A DNA stretch of 64,000 nucleotides, taken from NCBI GenBank assembly GCA_963662175.1, contig OY759224.1:31133489-31197488 (forward strand), given 5' to 3'. This stretch comes from Aradus depressus. Its lineage: Eukaryota > Arthropoda > Insecta > Hemiptera > Aradidae. Positions 41,781-51,164 of the stretch are shown here, one piece after another. The notes under the pieces were generated by a model. It did not search any database. It was not told where the DNA came from and saw only the letters and a list, made by a program, of their open reading frames with translations. The translations under genes were made by a program, and so were the position numbers. How positions within the stretch are numbered: the first letter of the stretch is position 1; every line of letters starts with the position of its first letter.

Positions 41781-42340
41781 TCTTCCACTCAACAGCGAAC
41801 CGTTGTACAGTTCACACACTGTTGACCACCCAATCGTTGTGGCTTTATTTTATTTTATTTTTCCCTTTTGTTGCCAGACCCTCAACCTACCAGTATTGAC
41901 CTGATCCGAGTCGCTAATTTTCAATTACCCCCCCCCCCCCCTCCCCCCATCCCTTCTCTCGACGCTTCGCTCCTCCCCCATATTCCCGTGTTTTAAATCC
42001 ATTAATGAGGTTAGAGTGAACATTATCCCTCGAGAGAATTGGATTATCATTTGGCTCATTATTCAGAATTACCGCCCCTAATATCCACGTTCAATTTATC
42101 TTCAAATATATGTTATAATTCGAAGGTAGGGTGGGGGTTGCTATTGACATTAACTCTGATCTATTGGGACTCTCTGATAATTGCATTAATGTGTGTCCCA
42201 TAGATTGTGCACAATGAGCAAATGTGTGGGAATAGTCGTAAACAAAGATCAGGAGCGGTTCTATGGGGAAGGGGGTAGAATAATGGGGTACTTTACACTT
42301 AAGTATGAGAGAAAATATCGATATTGTACATCAGGTTTTC
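41781..42340. other. Unique-looking sequence, no gene
   Basis: It holds a poly-C tract (41929-41947) and an AT/GC-balanced block 42000-42170 with ATTAATGAGG and GGATTATCATTTGG. No repeat family was recognised. Short plus frames near 42193 lack support. Confidence 0.35.
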
Positions 42341-42570
42341 AGGGCGCCAGTAGAGATAGCGAGCTCAAGATTGCGGGTTCAAAACCTGAAAATACCTTTA
42401 GATGGAACATGCCCGAGCCTATGCGATGTTAGGTGAATAAAAACAATTAGGCAAAATGTAGGACTCCCACAGTTAAGTCGGGCTCATGTTCACCATAGAG
42501 ACGAAAGAGCGCTCTGGTATTAGACGAAATGACCTTCTAGTTAAATCCCGGGCATGAGTCATAATAACTA
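42341..42570 (+). mobile_element. SINE-A copy, diverged head, CTAA-type tail
   Basis: AGGGCGCCAGTAGAGATAGC, GCGGGTTCAAAACCTG (box B) and the ending GAGTCATAATAACTA. Confidence 0.85.
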
Positions 42571-42574
42571 GGGA

Positions 42575-42620
42575 ATCAGGGATTCAGAAAACATGAAATT
42601 CCGGTGGAAACTCAACTTAT
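42575..42620 (-). repeat. Repeat B end piece (left of CA array)
   Basis: ATTCAGAAAACATGAAATTC and CGGTGGAAACTCAACTTATC. It resumes at 44305, so the CA array and the LINE sit inside one repeat B copy. Confidence 0.75.
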
Positions 42621-42801
42621 CGTGTTCACAGGCACACACACACCCACACAGGCAGACACACACCCACACAGACAGACACACACCCACACAGACAAATACA
42701 GGCACACACCCAGACACAGATACAGACCCACACAGCAGGCACCCCGCACCCCCCCCCCCCCCCCCCCACACACACACACAAACAGACACATACACACACC
42801 G
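42621..42801. repeat. (CA)-rich minisatellite, left part
   Basis: ACACACCCACACAGACAG-type units with a poly-C tract at about 42750-42767. The last 13 bases, 42789-42801, are the target duplication of the LINE. Confidence 0.95.
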
Positions 42802-43818
42802 GACGAAGTAAATAGCGACTTCGAGTATGTCATGGTACTCATCCATGAGTGGATGAAGTCAGTAGGCCTACAACTGGCAGAACATAAGACGGAGACAGTG
42901 TTGATAACGAGCAGGAAAAAGAGGGAGACCATCACCCTTGAGGTTGGTGACCATGCCATCCCGTCACAACCTTACATCCGCTACCTCGGTATTATGTTGG
43001 ATGCAAGGCTATCCTTCAAGTATCACATCGAGCAAGCCAGCAAAAAGGCCGCGAACATCAATGCAGCACTGTCCCGGATAATGCCTAACGCGGGTGGACC
43101 AAGACAAGTAGCGAGAAGGTTGCTGGCTTCAGTTACCTCCTCAGTACTGCTCTACGGAGCTCCAATCTGGTCAGAAGCCCTTAAGGTGGCAACGTACCGA
43201 AGCAAGATGGCGGCTGTGCATCGGATAGCTGCAATAAGAGTGACGGCCGCATTTCGCACCGTGTCCGGTGATGCTGTGTGCGTCATAGCTGGAATGCCCC
43301 CGATAGACATCACTGCGGAAGAGCGCCAGAGGCTTTATCTGCGACGCACGACCGATCAAGCAGAAAAAATACAGATCCGAGAGGAAGAAAGGAAGACCAG
43401 CCTGCAACAGTGGCAAACAAGGTGGAAAAATTCACCGAATGGCAGGTGGACCCGCCGATTAATATTGAATATTGAGAAGTGGGTAAACCGGCCCCACGGT
43501 GAAGTAGGGTACTACCTGACCCAACTGCTGTCTGGGCACGGGTGTTTCCGGGCATACCTGTTCAGATTTAAACGAGTAGAAGACCCGGACTGTCCACACT
43601 GCTGCGGAGCAAGGGAAGATGTTGAGCACATATTCTTCCAGTGTTCTCGCTTCAGCGAGGAGCGTCATGAGCTCGAAAGAGTTCTAGGTGAGCCGCTCAC
43701 GCCGGAGACCCTAGTGAGCTGCATGCTGGAGTCGCAGGAGAAGTGGACTGCGGTCGGCGGGTATGCTGCGGAAGTCCTCAGGAAGCTCCGAGAGATGGAG
43801 AAGCGTGGAATTGAGTAA
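42802..43818 (+). CDS. R1-clade LINE ORF2, C-terminal 338 codons, open
   Basis: The frame from 42802 starts in the late reverse transcriptase (HEWMKSVGLQLAEHKTE, then YIRYLGIMLDARLSFKYHIE). It continues through SSVLLYGAPIWSEAL to GRWTRRLILNIEKW and the zinc knuckle at CPHCCGAREDVEHIFFQC. It stops at TAA 43816-43818. The catalytic YADD box lies upstream and was lost by 5' truncation. The frame also runs upstream into the CA array, giving an accidental 404-codon chimera with a His/Thr/Pro-rich head. No stop or frameshift was seen, so the insertion is fairly recent. Confidence 0.88.
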   Translation, partial: DEVNSDFEYVMVLIHEWMKSVGLQLAEHKTETVLITSRKKRETITLEVGDHAIPSQPYIRYLGIMLDARLSFKYHIEQASKKAANINAALSRIMPNAGGPRQVARRLLASVTSSVLLYGAPIWSEALKVATYRSKMAAVHRIAAIRVTAAFRTVSGDAVCVIAGMPPIDITAEERQRLYLRRTTDQAEKIQIREEERKTSLQQWQTRWKNSPNGRWTRRLILNIEKWVNRPHGEVGYYLTQLLSGHGCFRAYLFRFKRVEDPDCPHCCGAREDVEHIFFQCSRFSEERHELERVLGEPLTPETLVSCMLESQEKWTAVGGYAAEVLRKLREMEKRGIE

Positions 43819-44050
43819 TGCTTAGTTGTCTTTGAGGGAGAGCGTCAGCTAGAGCCTCCCCCGTGAAGTAATGCGTGATGGCGGTTCCACGGGGATAATG
43901 AGGCAGGAGAGGATACAGGGAGGTGTTTTTTAGTGAGTAGTCCCAATGAGGGAGACTCTCACACTGTCCAGTGACTACTGTCATCTTGTCATATGTTCGC
44001 CTCTCAAAGGTTTTTCACCTCCCTCCACAAAAAAAAAAAAAAAAAAAAAA
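42802..44050 (+). mobile_element. R1-clade LINE inserted in a CA minisatellite
   Basis: CATACACACACCG at 42789-42801 is exactly repeated at 44051-44063. Between them lies 1249 bases of 5'-truncated LINE ending in 22 A. R1-clade Waldo and Mino elements are known to target (AC)n-like microsatellites, which fits this site. Its 3' UTR (GTGAAGTAATGCG, GGTTCCACGGGG) is related to that of the LINE at 30367-31182. Confidence 0.92.
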
Positions 44051-44300
44051 CATACACACACCGACATACACCCACACAGACAGACACACAACCACACAGA
44101 CAGACACACAACCACACAGACAGACACAGACGTACGCCTACACAGACAGACAGACACACACCAACACAGACACACATCCACACAGACACACATCCACACA
44201 GACACACATCCACACAGACACACATCCACACGGACACACACCCACACTGACAGACACAGAGACACACCCACTCAGACAGACACCCACCATAGACAGACAG
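44051..44300. repeat. (CA)-rich minisatellite, right part
   Basis: CACACAGACAGACACACAAC and CACACATCCACACAGA units continue the array beyond the LINE. Confidence 0.95.
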
Positions 44301-44304
44301 CTTT

Positions 44305-44425
44305 TTTTTTCCTTTATGAAATTATGAGGTCGGACAACATGAAATTCCGTTGTAAACACAACATCAAATTTCTTACCGATTATATAACTTCCCCTATACT
44401 TCGTATTGCTGAGGAAGTAAAAAGT
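44305..44425 (-). repeat. Repeat B end with terminal dyad
   Basis: AACATGAAATTCCGTTGTAA, ATAACTTCCCCTATACTTCG and GCTGAGGAAGTAAA close the repeat interrupted at 42620. Confidence 0.85.
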
Positions 44426-44875
44426 TCATTGTTTTCGATTTCTTTTTACCAACTAAATTTGCAATTGAAGTTAAGTGAAGTGCATCTATTTAGAGTTAGC
44501 ATTCATTCACTACCTACGGAAAATTATCTAAAAATCCCCTCTTTCTTTCCTTATTTTTTTTTAAGCTCGTTAGAAGAAGCACTTTTCGCTGTCCTCAACA
44601 ACCATAAAGCAGGATAAGGTAATACTTTTTTTTTTTTTTTTTTTTCAGTTTCCCTACACAGAGATAACTACCCCACACAGAGATAATTACCTCACACAGA
44701 GATAACTACCCCACACAGAGCAGGCTGTTCATTACATTTCTCCAGTTTTGTTTGCTCTATAATTTAAACGATGCATCCTTTCAGATGCACTCTCGGCTTA
44801 ATGAAGTACCTATTTGCTTACCCATATATAGAAGTTATAAATGCATTATAAACCTAAAGGGATTAAAAAAAAAAA
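44426..44875. other. No gene; small tandem repeat at 44655-44722
   Basis: The unit CCACACAGAGATAACTACC occurs three to four times. The rest is AT-rich with a T-run near 44630. Confidence 0.6.
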
Positions 44876-44879
44876 AAAG

Positions 44880-44992
44880 GCGTCGGTGAATTACCGGCAA
44901 AGTACTTCCCATACGAATCACATACGAATTACTATTTCGCTTTCCCTCCAAAAGCAATATACCGTTTGGGCTAAAAATCAATAGTTGACATA
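44880..44992 (-). repeat. Repeat B fragment
   Basis: CGGTGAATTACCGGCAAAGT and AATATACCGTTTGGGCTAAA. Confidence 0.8.
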
Positions 44993-45112
44993 ATATATTA
45001 TAAATATATAATACCTGTATTATTATTTATATTAAAAATGTATAAAAATGTTCATTTATTACATCGAAATGTCAATCCTCTGTTTGACCCGGTTTCTGAG
45101 CAACTCATCTGG

Positions 45113-45424
45113 TCACTCCTCTCGCTGCCAGCTCGCATTGCAACAATCTGCTCGCGGTAGTCGGTTGGAAGCTGTAGGTTCCATTTATTGCCGGTAGGTA
45201 CGAATCATCTTGTCTTTCCTTCCACTACCGGCTCCCTTTGCAACAATCTGCTGTCGGTTCGAAGCTGTAAGTTCCATTTACGGCCAGTAGGTGCGAATCA
45301 TCTTGTCATTCCTTCCGCTGCCGGCTCCCATTGCAACAATCTGGTGTCGAATGTCGTTTGGAAGCTGTCGGTTCCATTTACGATGCGAATCATCTTAGTA
45401 ATTCCTCCCACTGCCGGCTCGTGT
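45113..45424. repeat. Minisatellite with about 95-bp units, three and a bit copies
   Basis: Each unit has GCATTGCAACAATCTGCT-like, GGAAGCTGTAGGTTCCATTT-like and GCGAATCATCTTGTCATTCC-like blocks. The third unit is shortened. Confidence 0.9.
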
Positions 45425-45985
45425 GCAGGGAGATGGGAGGTAATTTCAAATTCAGTCAGGATAATTATATGAACTTATGATACTTTCAAATGATTTTAAT
45501 TTTAAATACAAATATCGATAGTTAAAAGGCAGAAAAACACAACATACCTTTATAAAAAAAATCGATGATACACTAATTTATGACTATGTTTTGTTTTATT
45601 TACACACAGATAATTGTCGCCCCATTATTTTTGCCGCCCTCCGTTAGAGAGATACGCAGCACCGAGTGCAATTTGGAGTCTAAATTCAGTCTACAATAAT
45701 TAAAATATGTTTACAATTTTAAAGCTAATGAGTATAAATCGTTAATGAGCCTTACTTTCCTTACATAAATAATACATAAAGTCTAGTGATTGTATTAAAT
45801 ATTAGTGTTCCTCATTCAAAATGAATTATTCAGATACACTTTCCAAGGTTCAGAGCTTCCCTCCTTAAATTGCTTTTTATAAATTTTACAAAATTTTAAT
45901 CTAAATGTAATTTCATAATTTTTAATAATTACAATGATCCTTTCTTGAATAACATTATTAAAATGATAACACAGAAAAAAAAAAA
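45425..45985. other. No gene seen
   Basis: AT-rich, no recognised family. Confidence 0.4.
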
Positions 45986-45989
45986 AAAA

Positions 45990-46255
45990 AAAAATTGTTC
46001 AGAATTTCACCGGCAATGTACTTTCCTCTAATCCCCCCCCCCCCTCCTCTTTGGACTGATGTGGCTGAAAATTAAATGTGACGTATAGGTTTTTGAATTC
46101 ACATATGAAATTTTGTGTCGATACATTCATCAAAATGACAGTTATTGGGGTTTTTGAGTTGAGTCTTTCACCTCTAAACCTCCTCTTCTGCCGATCCCGC
46201 TGAAAATTAATAAGTGTCGTCCTTATGGCGTTTTGGTTACACAAATAAAAAAGTA
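45990..46255 (-). repeat. Repeat B fragment
   Basis: ATTTCACCGGCAATGTACTT, CATCAAAATGACAGTTATTG and AATTAATAAGTGTCGTCCTT. Confidence 0.82.
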
Positions 46256-46314
46256 GATGTTGATTAGCGACTGTAGATTCTAATTGTAGGAACATTGAGG
46301 GTCAGTCAAAGATG

Positions 46315-46397
46315 GGAGAAAACACTATTCAAAGGCCAACGTTTCGATATATTTTATATCATCATCAGGGCCTACAAACATAGGGGGGGGGGGGGGG
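46315..46397 (-). other. Best hammerhead-like motif (46334-46372) next to a poly-G tract
   Basis: On the minus strand: GGCC (stem I), CTGATGA (core), one extra T, GATATA-AAA-TATATC (helix II), GAA, ACGT (self-complementary stem III), T, GGCC (stem I partner). All core bases of the consensus CUGANGA...GAA are present. The extra T before helix II is not canonical. A G-run (46382-46397) follows. No second arm was found here. Confidence 0.55.
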
Positions 46398-46439
46398 AAT
46401 CAAAATTAGAGAAAATCAAAATTTTCTAATTAACTATTA

Positions 46440-46690
46440 ATTAATTATTTCTAACCATAACGAATTAATCAATTAAGTTTCCGTTCTCCCTCTAAAACTA
46501 ATTGACGGTTTGTAATTAAAATCAAAAGTTGACTTACAAAGGGACTTGTGAATTTTTAATTGATTACATCGTCAGTGATTAGGGTTTTTGAGTCGAGTCA
46601 CTTATCTGATTTCGCGCAAAATTAATAGGTGCCGTCCTTCATGTCGATAAATTGATTACGTCAGCAGTTATTAGAGTTTTTTGTGTTGGT
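46440..46690 (-). repeat. Repeat B fragments
   Basis: CCGTTCTCCCTCTAAAACTA, AAAGTTGACTTACAAAGGGA and ATTAATAGGTGCCGTCCTTC. Confidence 0.75.
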
Positions 46691-46707
46691 TGGGTCGGTT
46701 GGGTTTC

Positions 46708-46893
46708 GTAGTCAGAGATAGCATGGTAGCCTACTGAGTTCAAAATCGCTAGTTCGAAACCCGGCCAGGGCCCTTGAGCACGTCATCCTTCTTGATGGCA
46801 GGTGCTCATTAAAGACCCCTCCCTATCTTAGGTAAATAAACCTAGGTAGGCAAAATATAGGTCTCCCACAGTAGAGTCAGGCTCATGTCCACC
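46708..46893 (+). mobile_element. SINE-A copy with 3' end missing
   Basis: A diverged head, box-B-like AGTTCGAAACCCGGCC, and the body up to CATGTCCACCACTAG. Confidence 0.8.
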
Positions 46894-46904
46894 ACTAGAT
46901 ATTT

Positions 46905-47390
46905 CCTGAAAGAATAAATGTATCGACACAAATTGTATATTTGAATCCAGAAAATTCTAACGATGACATTTGTCGATTTCCAGCCAAATTGTTCAAAGGG
47001 AAGGGGGGGGGGGGGGATTTGAGGAAAGACTTAGACAGAAACTCTAATAACTGCCGTTGTGATGAATGTATCGACACAAAATTTTATATGTGTATTCAGA
47101 ACCCCTTAAAGACGACACTTTTAATTTTCAGCGGAATCGGCAGAAAGGAATAGGGGATGAGAGGTGGGTCTTAACGCAAAAGTAATCCAATAACTGCCGA
47201 TGTATTGAACTTACGAATATCGACAGAAAATTCAGTATGAGGATTTACGAGCCCTTATGTAAGTCGTAAGTAAGAAGTACATTGCCGGTGATTTTTTTAA
47301 TTATTTTTTTTCATTTTTGAAATCAGGGGGGTGAAAAACTTGAAATTACAGTGAAAACTATAATATAACTTTCCCAATACAGCTGGGAAA
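46905..47390 (+). repeat. Repeat B, two copies with poly-G tract
   Basis: AATTGTATATTTGAATCCAG, AAACTCTAATAACTGCCGTT, CAGCGGAATCGGCAGAAAGG and GTACATTGCCGGTG. A G-run lies near 47003-47016. Confidence 0.8.
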
Positions 47391-47695
47391 GTAAAGTTTA
47401 GCAAACCATATCAACATGAGATATATTTTCTGAAAAATTAAATTTTGAATGGGAAAGTTTTAAATGAGCGTTATCTGGTTCATTTGGGGAAATATGAGGT
47501 GGCAATGTTGGTACAAGTGTGTCCTCTATAAAGTGAGGCTGACAGAACATCTGATTATGTTACCGCTCCTACGATGTACTGTATGTTCGGCTCTGTCCGA
47601 CAGAACAATGGGCTCAACACACACCACCAAAGCCTCATCCTCAACTTTCAAATTTGAATATTTTTTTTTACCCCTGTAATGCAGGTATGAGCAAA
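47391..47695. other. No gene recognised
   Basis: A plus frame at 47464-47679 and a minus frame overlap, but neither has motifs or signals. Composition is less AT-rich than around it. Confidence 0.3.
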
Positions 47696-47699
47696 CTTT

Positions 47700-47775
47700 T
47701 TTTAAAACCAGTCGATCGTTTCCGCTAATATTCAACAGTTGACTTACATTGGGGCTCCTAAATCCTCATTGTATA
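47700..47775 (-). repeat. Repeat B scrap
   Basis: ACCAGTCGATCGTTTCCGCT and CTTACATTGGGGCTCCTAAA. Confidence 0.8.
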
Positions 47776-47789
47776 ATTATAATAATAAA

Positions 47790-48050
47790 GATCACGGGTT
47801 CGAAACCCGGCAGAGATCCTTAGTTTATTTTATATGGGAAATAAAATAAACATAAGCACTCCGTTCTTTGGATAGGACGTTAAGCAATGGTCCCGAGCCT
47901 GTACGATGTCAGGTACTCGTTAAAGACCCCTGCCCTAGATGAATAAAAATTTAGGACTCCCATAGTCGTCCACCAGGGCGAAAGACGGCTCCGGTAGTAG
48001 GCGATATGACCTCGTAGTTAAAAGCCCGGGCATGAGTCACAATAACTAAG
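47790..48050 (+). mobile_element. SINE-A copy, head partly lost
   Basis: Box B GGGTTCGAAACCC, the body and GAGTCACAATAACTAAG end. Confidence 0.9.
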
Positions 48051-48780
48051 TGGAAGTACCTCCAGGGTTCTACCTTGGATTCACTTATATTTACATTCTA
48101 TGGAGGTAAATGTATCCAGAATGAGAAACAGCAGCGAAGAATGAAGTAAGGATGACAACATGCCTTCAAACATAAAAAAAATAATAGAAAAATGAAAAAA
48201 AATAAGTGAACACATAAAAAAAAAAAAAAAATGATCAACTTTGAGGAAAGTGAAGGGTTTATCTGATGAGTGTGTAGCTGGGAGGCGTGAGGCGGGATGA
48301 TGGATTACACAGCTGAGAGCAAAGTTCGGGACGAGAGCTTGTTTTTACAGAGGATAGTTGGAGGAAAAACCAAGCGTCGATCCGTATCAATCATGGACCG
48401 TCTCCGGAGGTGGCTCTCGGTAAAACCTTCTATCATATCTACTAATGGAGGCAGTCAGACCGTCGGCAAAGGTTGTAATGATAGCAACATATCATGAGTG
48501 CAGCAGTGGTGGGGGCGTTGGAGCAAACATGGCAACCTGTGTTTGTAATGATAGCAACATATCATGACTGCAGCAGTGGTGGGGGCGTGGGAACAAACAT
48601 GGAGCGACCCCGAGGTAGCTCTCGGTAAAACCTTCTATCATATCTACTAATGGAAGCAGTCAGACCGTCGGCAAAGGTTGTAATGATAGCAACATATCAT
48701 GTCAGCAGCAGTGGCAACCTGTGTTTGTCTTTGTAAATCAAGTGAATTACAATTGGTTTTATAAGGAGAACCCTTTTCAG
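48051..48780. repeat. Local duplications around 48395-48730; small ORF 48297-48497
   Basis: AAAACCTTCTATCATATCTA with the following GTAATGATAGCAACATATCA is present two to three times in nested fashion. A 66-codon plus frame (MMDYTAESKVRDESLFLQ...) ends in the duplication. It has no known motif and I do not treat it as a proven gene. Confidence 0.6.
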
Positions 48781-48782
48781 AA

Positions 48783-48918
48783 AAGGTTAATCTCCTGGGA
48801 CTGACACTGGACAGAAGGTTGGACTGGGCGGATCATATAGAGAAGGTGGCCAGGAAGCTGAACAGGCTGATCGATCTGGCGAAGAAGTTGGCTCCAGTTG
48901 TGAACGTGGAAGTCGTAA
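48783..48918 (+). pseudogene. Short LINE reverse-transcriptase fragment
   Basis: It reads NLLGLTLDRRLDWADHIEKV and ARKLNRLIDLAKKLAPVV, the LG-x-x-LD-x-x-L-x-W-x-x-H-I motif found just after the RT catalytic core. Both ends are cut off. Confidence 0.8.
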
Positions 48919-49519
48919 AGCATCAAATTCCGTCCAAAAACTCCGCATAAAATTTCTGATCGATAAGCAGGAGAAGTAGAAACGTTTCTTTGAAAAGAAA
49001 TTATCTGATATTAAAAGCATAGAACTTTTATTCAATAAAATTGAAATATTAAAATTTTATTTTAAATCTAACAGAAAAAAAAGAAAGTTTCAAATAAGAA
49101 ATACTTTGGTATAAAACTTGAATGGAGAATAAAAGTTGTCTTATTCTACTTACGTTGGAGAAGGGAGATAGGAGAATGTGAGACAGACCAACTTGGAGAT
49201 ATGAAAGACACAATTCTATTGGATCTTCACAAAGTTCTTACTTATATTTATTTCCTTTTTTTTTTATGGACTTTCTTTTTATTCACAATCTTACCATGTT
49301 CAGTGTTTCTTGTATTATTTTCTTTTTACAAGAACCTGTATTTTATTTGATTTGGAAGGAAGTTTAATCAAAAAACTTATTTTGTTCGACTTTGATTTGA
49401 GTCAGCTATGCTAAAACACTATACAATCGGAAATCCGGCTATACAAGCTAGATCATTTTACTGTCTGAGATGCAGCCAGCTATACTAACCACTACAGATC
49501 GGGAGGCCAGGCAGACGGT
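48919..49519. other. No gene seen
   Basis: A short repeat B-like end (CATCAAATTCCGTCCAAAAA) at 48919-48970, then AT-rich sequence. Confidence 0.4.
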
Positions 49520-49523
49520 TATA

Positions 49524-49979
49524 CGAAGTGTGTTAAAAAAATAATGGGAATTTTTTCGTTGTTGTGTTGGTAAACGTGTCTGAAAAGTATCTGTACATTG
49601 TTAGCCAAACCGGATGTTTAGTCTGCCAGAGGTTACATGTGTTTTGGTACGATCGTGAATTTTTGACCGAAAACAACACTGTAATGATGCCCCAGCCTCC
49701 ATGTTCGCCAGACAACTCCGTTGTGACATTTTTCTGTTCCCAACAATAAAGAGAACCTTAAAGGGCCGTCGTTTCACAAGCATAGATGAAATTAAAAGCG
49801 CATCGCTGAGAGAGCTAAATGCTATCCCAAAGATCGAGTTCCAGAAGTGTTTCGGGGATTGGAAGAAGCGCTGGCATAAGTGTATAATATCTAATGGGGA
49901 CTATTTTGATGGGGATAGCATTGAAGTAGACGAATAAATAAAATTCTTTTCAAAAACCGTTATTTTTGAACAGCCCTCG
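49524..49979 (+). mobile_element. mariner deletion derivative
   Basis: Ends CGAAGTGTGTTAAAAAAATA and the complement of CGAGGGCTGTTCAAAAATAA are flanked by TA (49522-49523, 49980-49981). The retained coding part reads FLTENNTVMMPQPPCSPD, then, in another frame, FLFPTIKRTLKGRRFTSIDE and FGDWKKRWHKCIISNGDYFD before TAA. This is the C-terminal end of the transposase with the last catalytic Asp. The rest of the protein is deleted. Confidence 0.88.
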
Positions 49980-49999
49980 TATGCCGTCAGCAAACTCTT

Positions 50000-50545
50000 A
50001 AAATAAAAAGATGTTGACTAAAAATTAATAGTAGATTTACACAGTGACATCTGAGGGGGCGTTCAAGTATTCCGTAACGCAATTTTTGAAGATTTTTGAT
50101 CCTCCCTTCCCCCCATGTAACACGCCGTAACGTTTTTCTGTACCCCCCCTCCCCCGGAGAGCCTTTATAGACCAAGAACAGCTGATGATGCAAATCTCCC
50201 TTATTTGAGGACATTACAGTATGAACTCACTTAAACAACACTGACTACAGCAATGTGCTTCTGCGTAAACACTACCGAATACTGACAACGAAAACAAAAT
50301 AAAAATAACTTACAATACAGTCGAGGGATTCTCCGTAAAACATAAACGAAATGGGTTGCCAACTTGGGAGATTTTAATTTCCTAGTTTCCCCCCTCCCGC
50401 CCCTGTAAAACGCATCGTAACGTTTTACGAGACCCCCCTCCCCCCAAATTGCGTTACGTAATATTTGAACGCCCCCTGAATCAAAATAATAAATTTCATG
50501 TCTGATTGCATAACTTTCTCTATACTCTGTGTAGTACAGAAGTAA
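50000..50545. repeat. Repeat B scrap interrupted by the MITE at 50055
   Basis: AAAATTAATAGTAGATTTAC precedes the MITE. ATTGCATAACTTTCTCTATA follows it. Confidence 0.65.
50055..50486. mobile_element. MITE with GGGGGCGTTCAA terminal repeats and TGA duplication
   Basis: Left end GGGGGCGTTCAAGTATTCCG, right end the complement of GGGGGCGTTCAAATATTACG, with TGA at 50052-50054 and 50487-50489. It carries C/G-rich tracts and encodes nothing. Three-base duplication and G-rich ends suggest the PIF/Harbinger group. Confidence 0.8.
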
Positions 50546-51164
50546 AAATCGATAAATATAGGGAATTTATTTACTTCTTGAAATATCTCACCTAACTTCG
50601 TCTAAAAAACATTCACCAATTTTATTTTTTATTTTTTTTTCATTTTTGAAATCCCGGTAAAAAGTCAACATTGAATTACAAACTTTGGAAAGTCAACTAA
50701 CTTTTGAAAGATGACATTGTGGTACGGGAGATAAAAGGAATAAGAAAGAAAAGGTTGATAAATCAACAATCGAAGTAAATAGGAGCGTAGAGCCAACATA
50801 AACATCGGGGGGATGTATTCATTGTTTGTCCAAGATGGGGGAAGACAATGGAGCCATTTAGCTGCCCCGCTTTCGGGGGTAGTCCAACATAAACAGTTTC
50901 AATGGACGTTTTTTTTTTTATTTATTTGCTAACGTTTTGTCATCAATTATTTTGATGGTCTTTTTCAAATGGACACAAACTGAAGTAAAGAATGACCACT
51001 GAATCAACGCTAGCTCACTTCAACATCAGCTTCTCTTTTGTTTAGTTTGCACTTATATTTATTTTTTGTTTAGATATCATAGTATGCTATATTTTATATT
51101 TTTTTGTTTTAGTTTAAATATTTTATTTTATTTCAATACTTTGAAATAGTTTGTTCGCTCATAA
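50546..51164. other. No gene seen
   Basis: AT-rich with T-runs. Near 50926 there is a weak AACGTTTTGTCATCAATT motif reminiscent of the hammerhead-bearing elements. Confidence 0.35.

Noticed and set aside
44380..44420. loxP-like ACTTCGTATAGC core in the terminal dyad of repeat B
   Set aside because: About 12 bases resemble half a loxP site, but the other arm and spacer do not match, and no recombinase gene is present. Chance similarity of a repeat end.
43946..44617. Long open frames across the CA minisatellite on both strands
   Set aside because: The period of the array keeps several frames open at once. Low-complexity His/Thr or Cys/Val products have no support.
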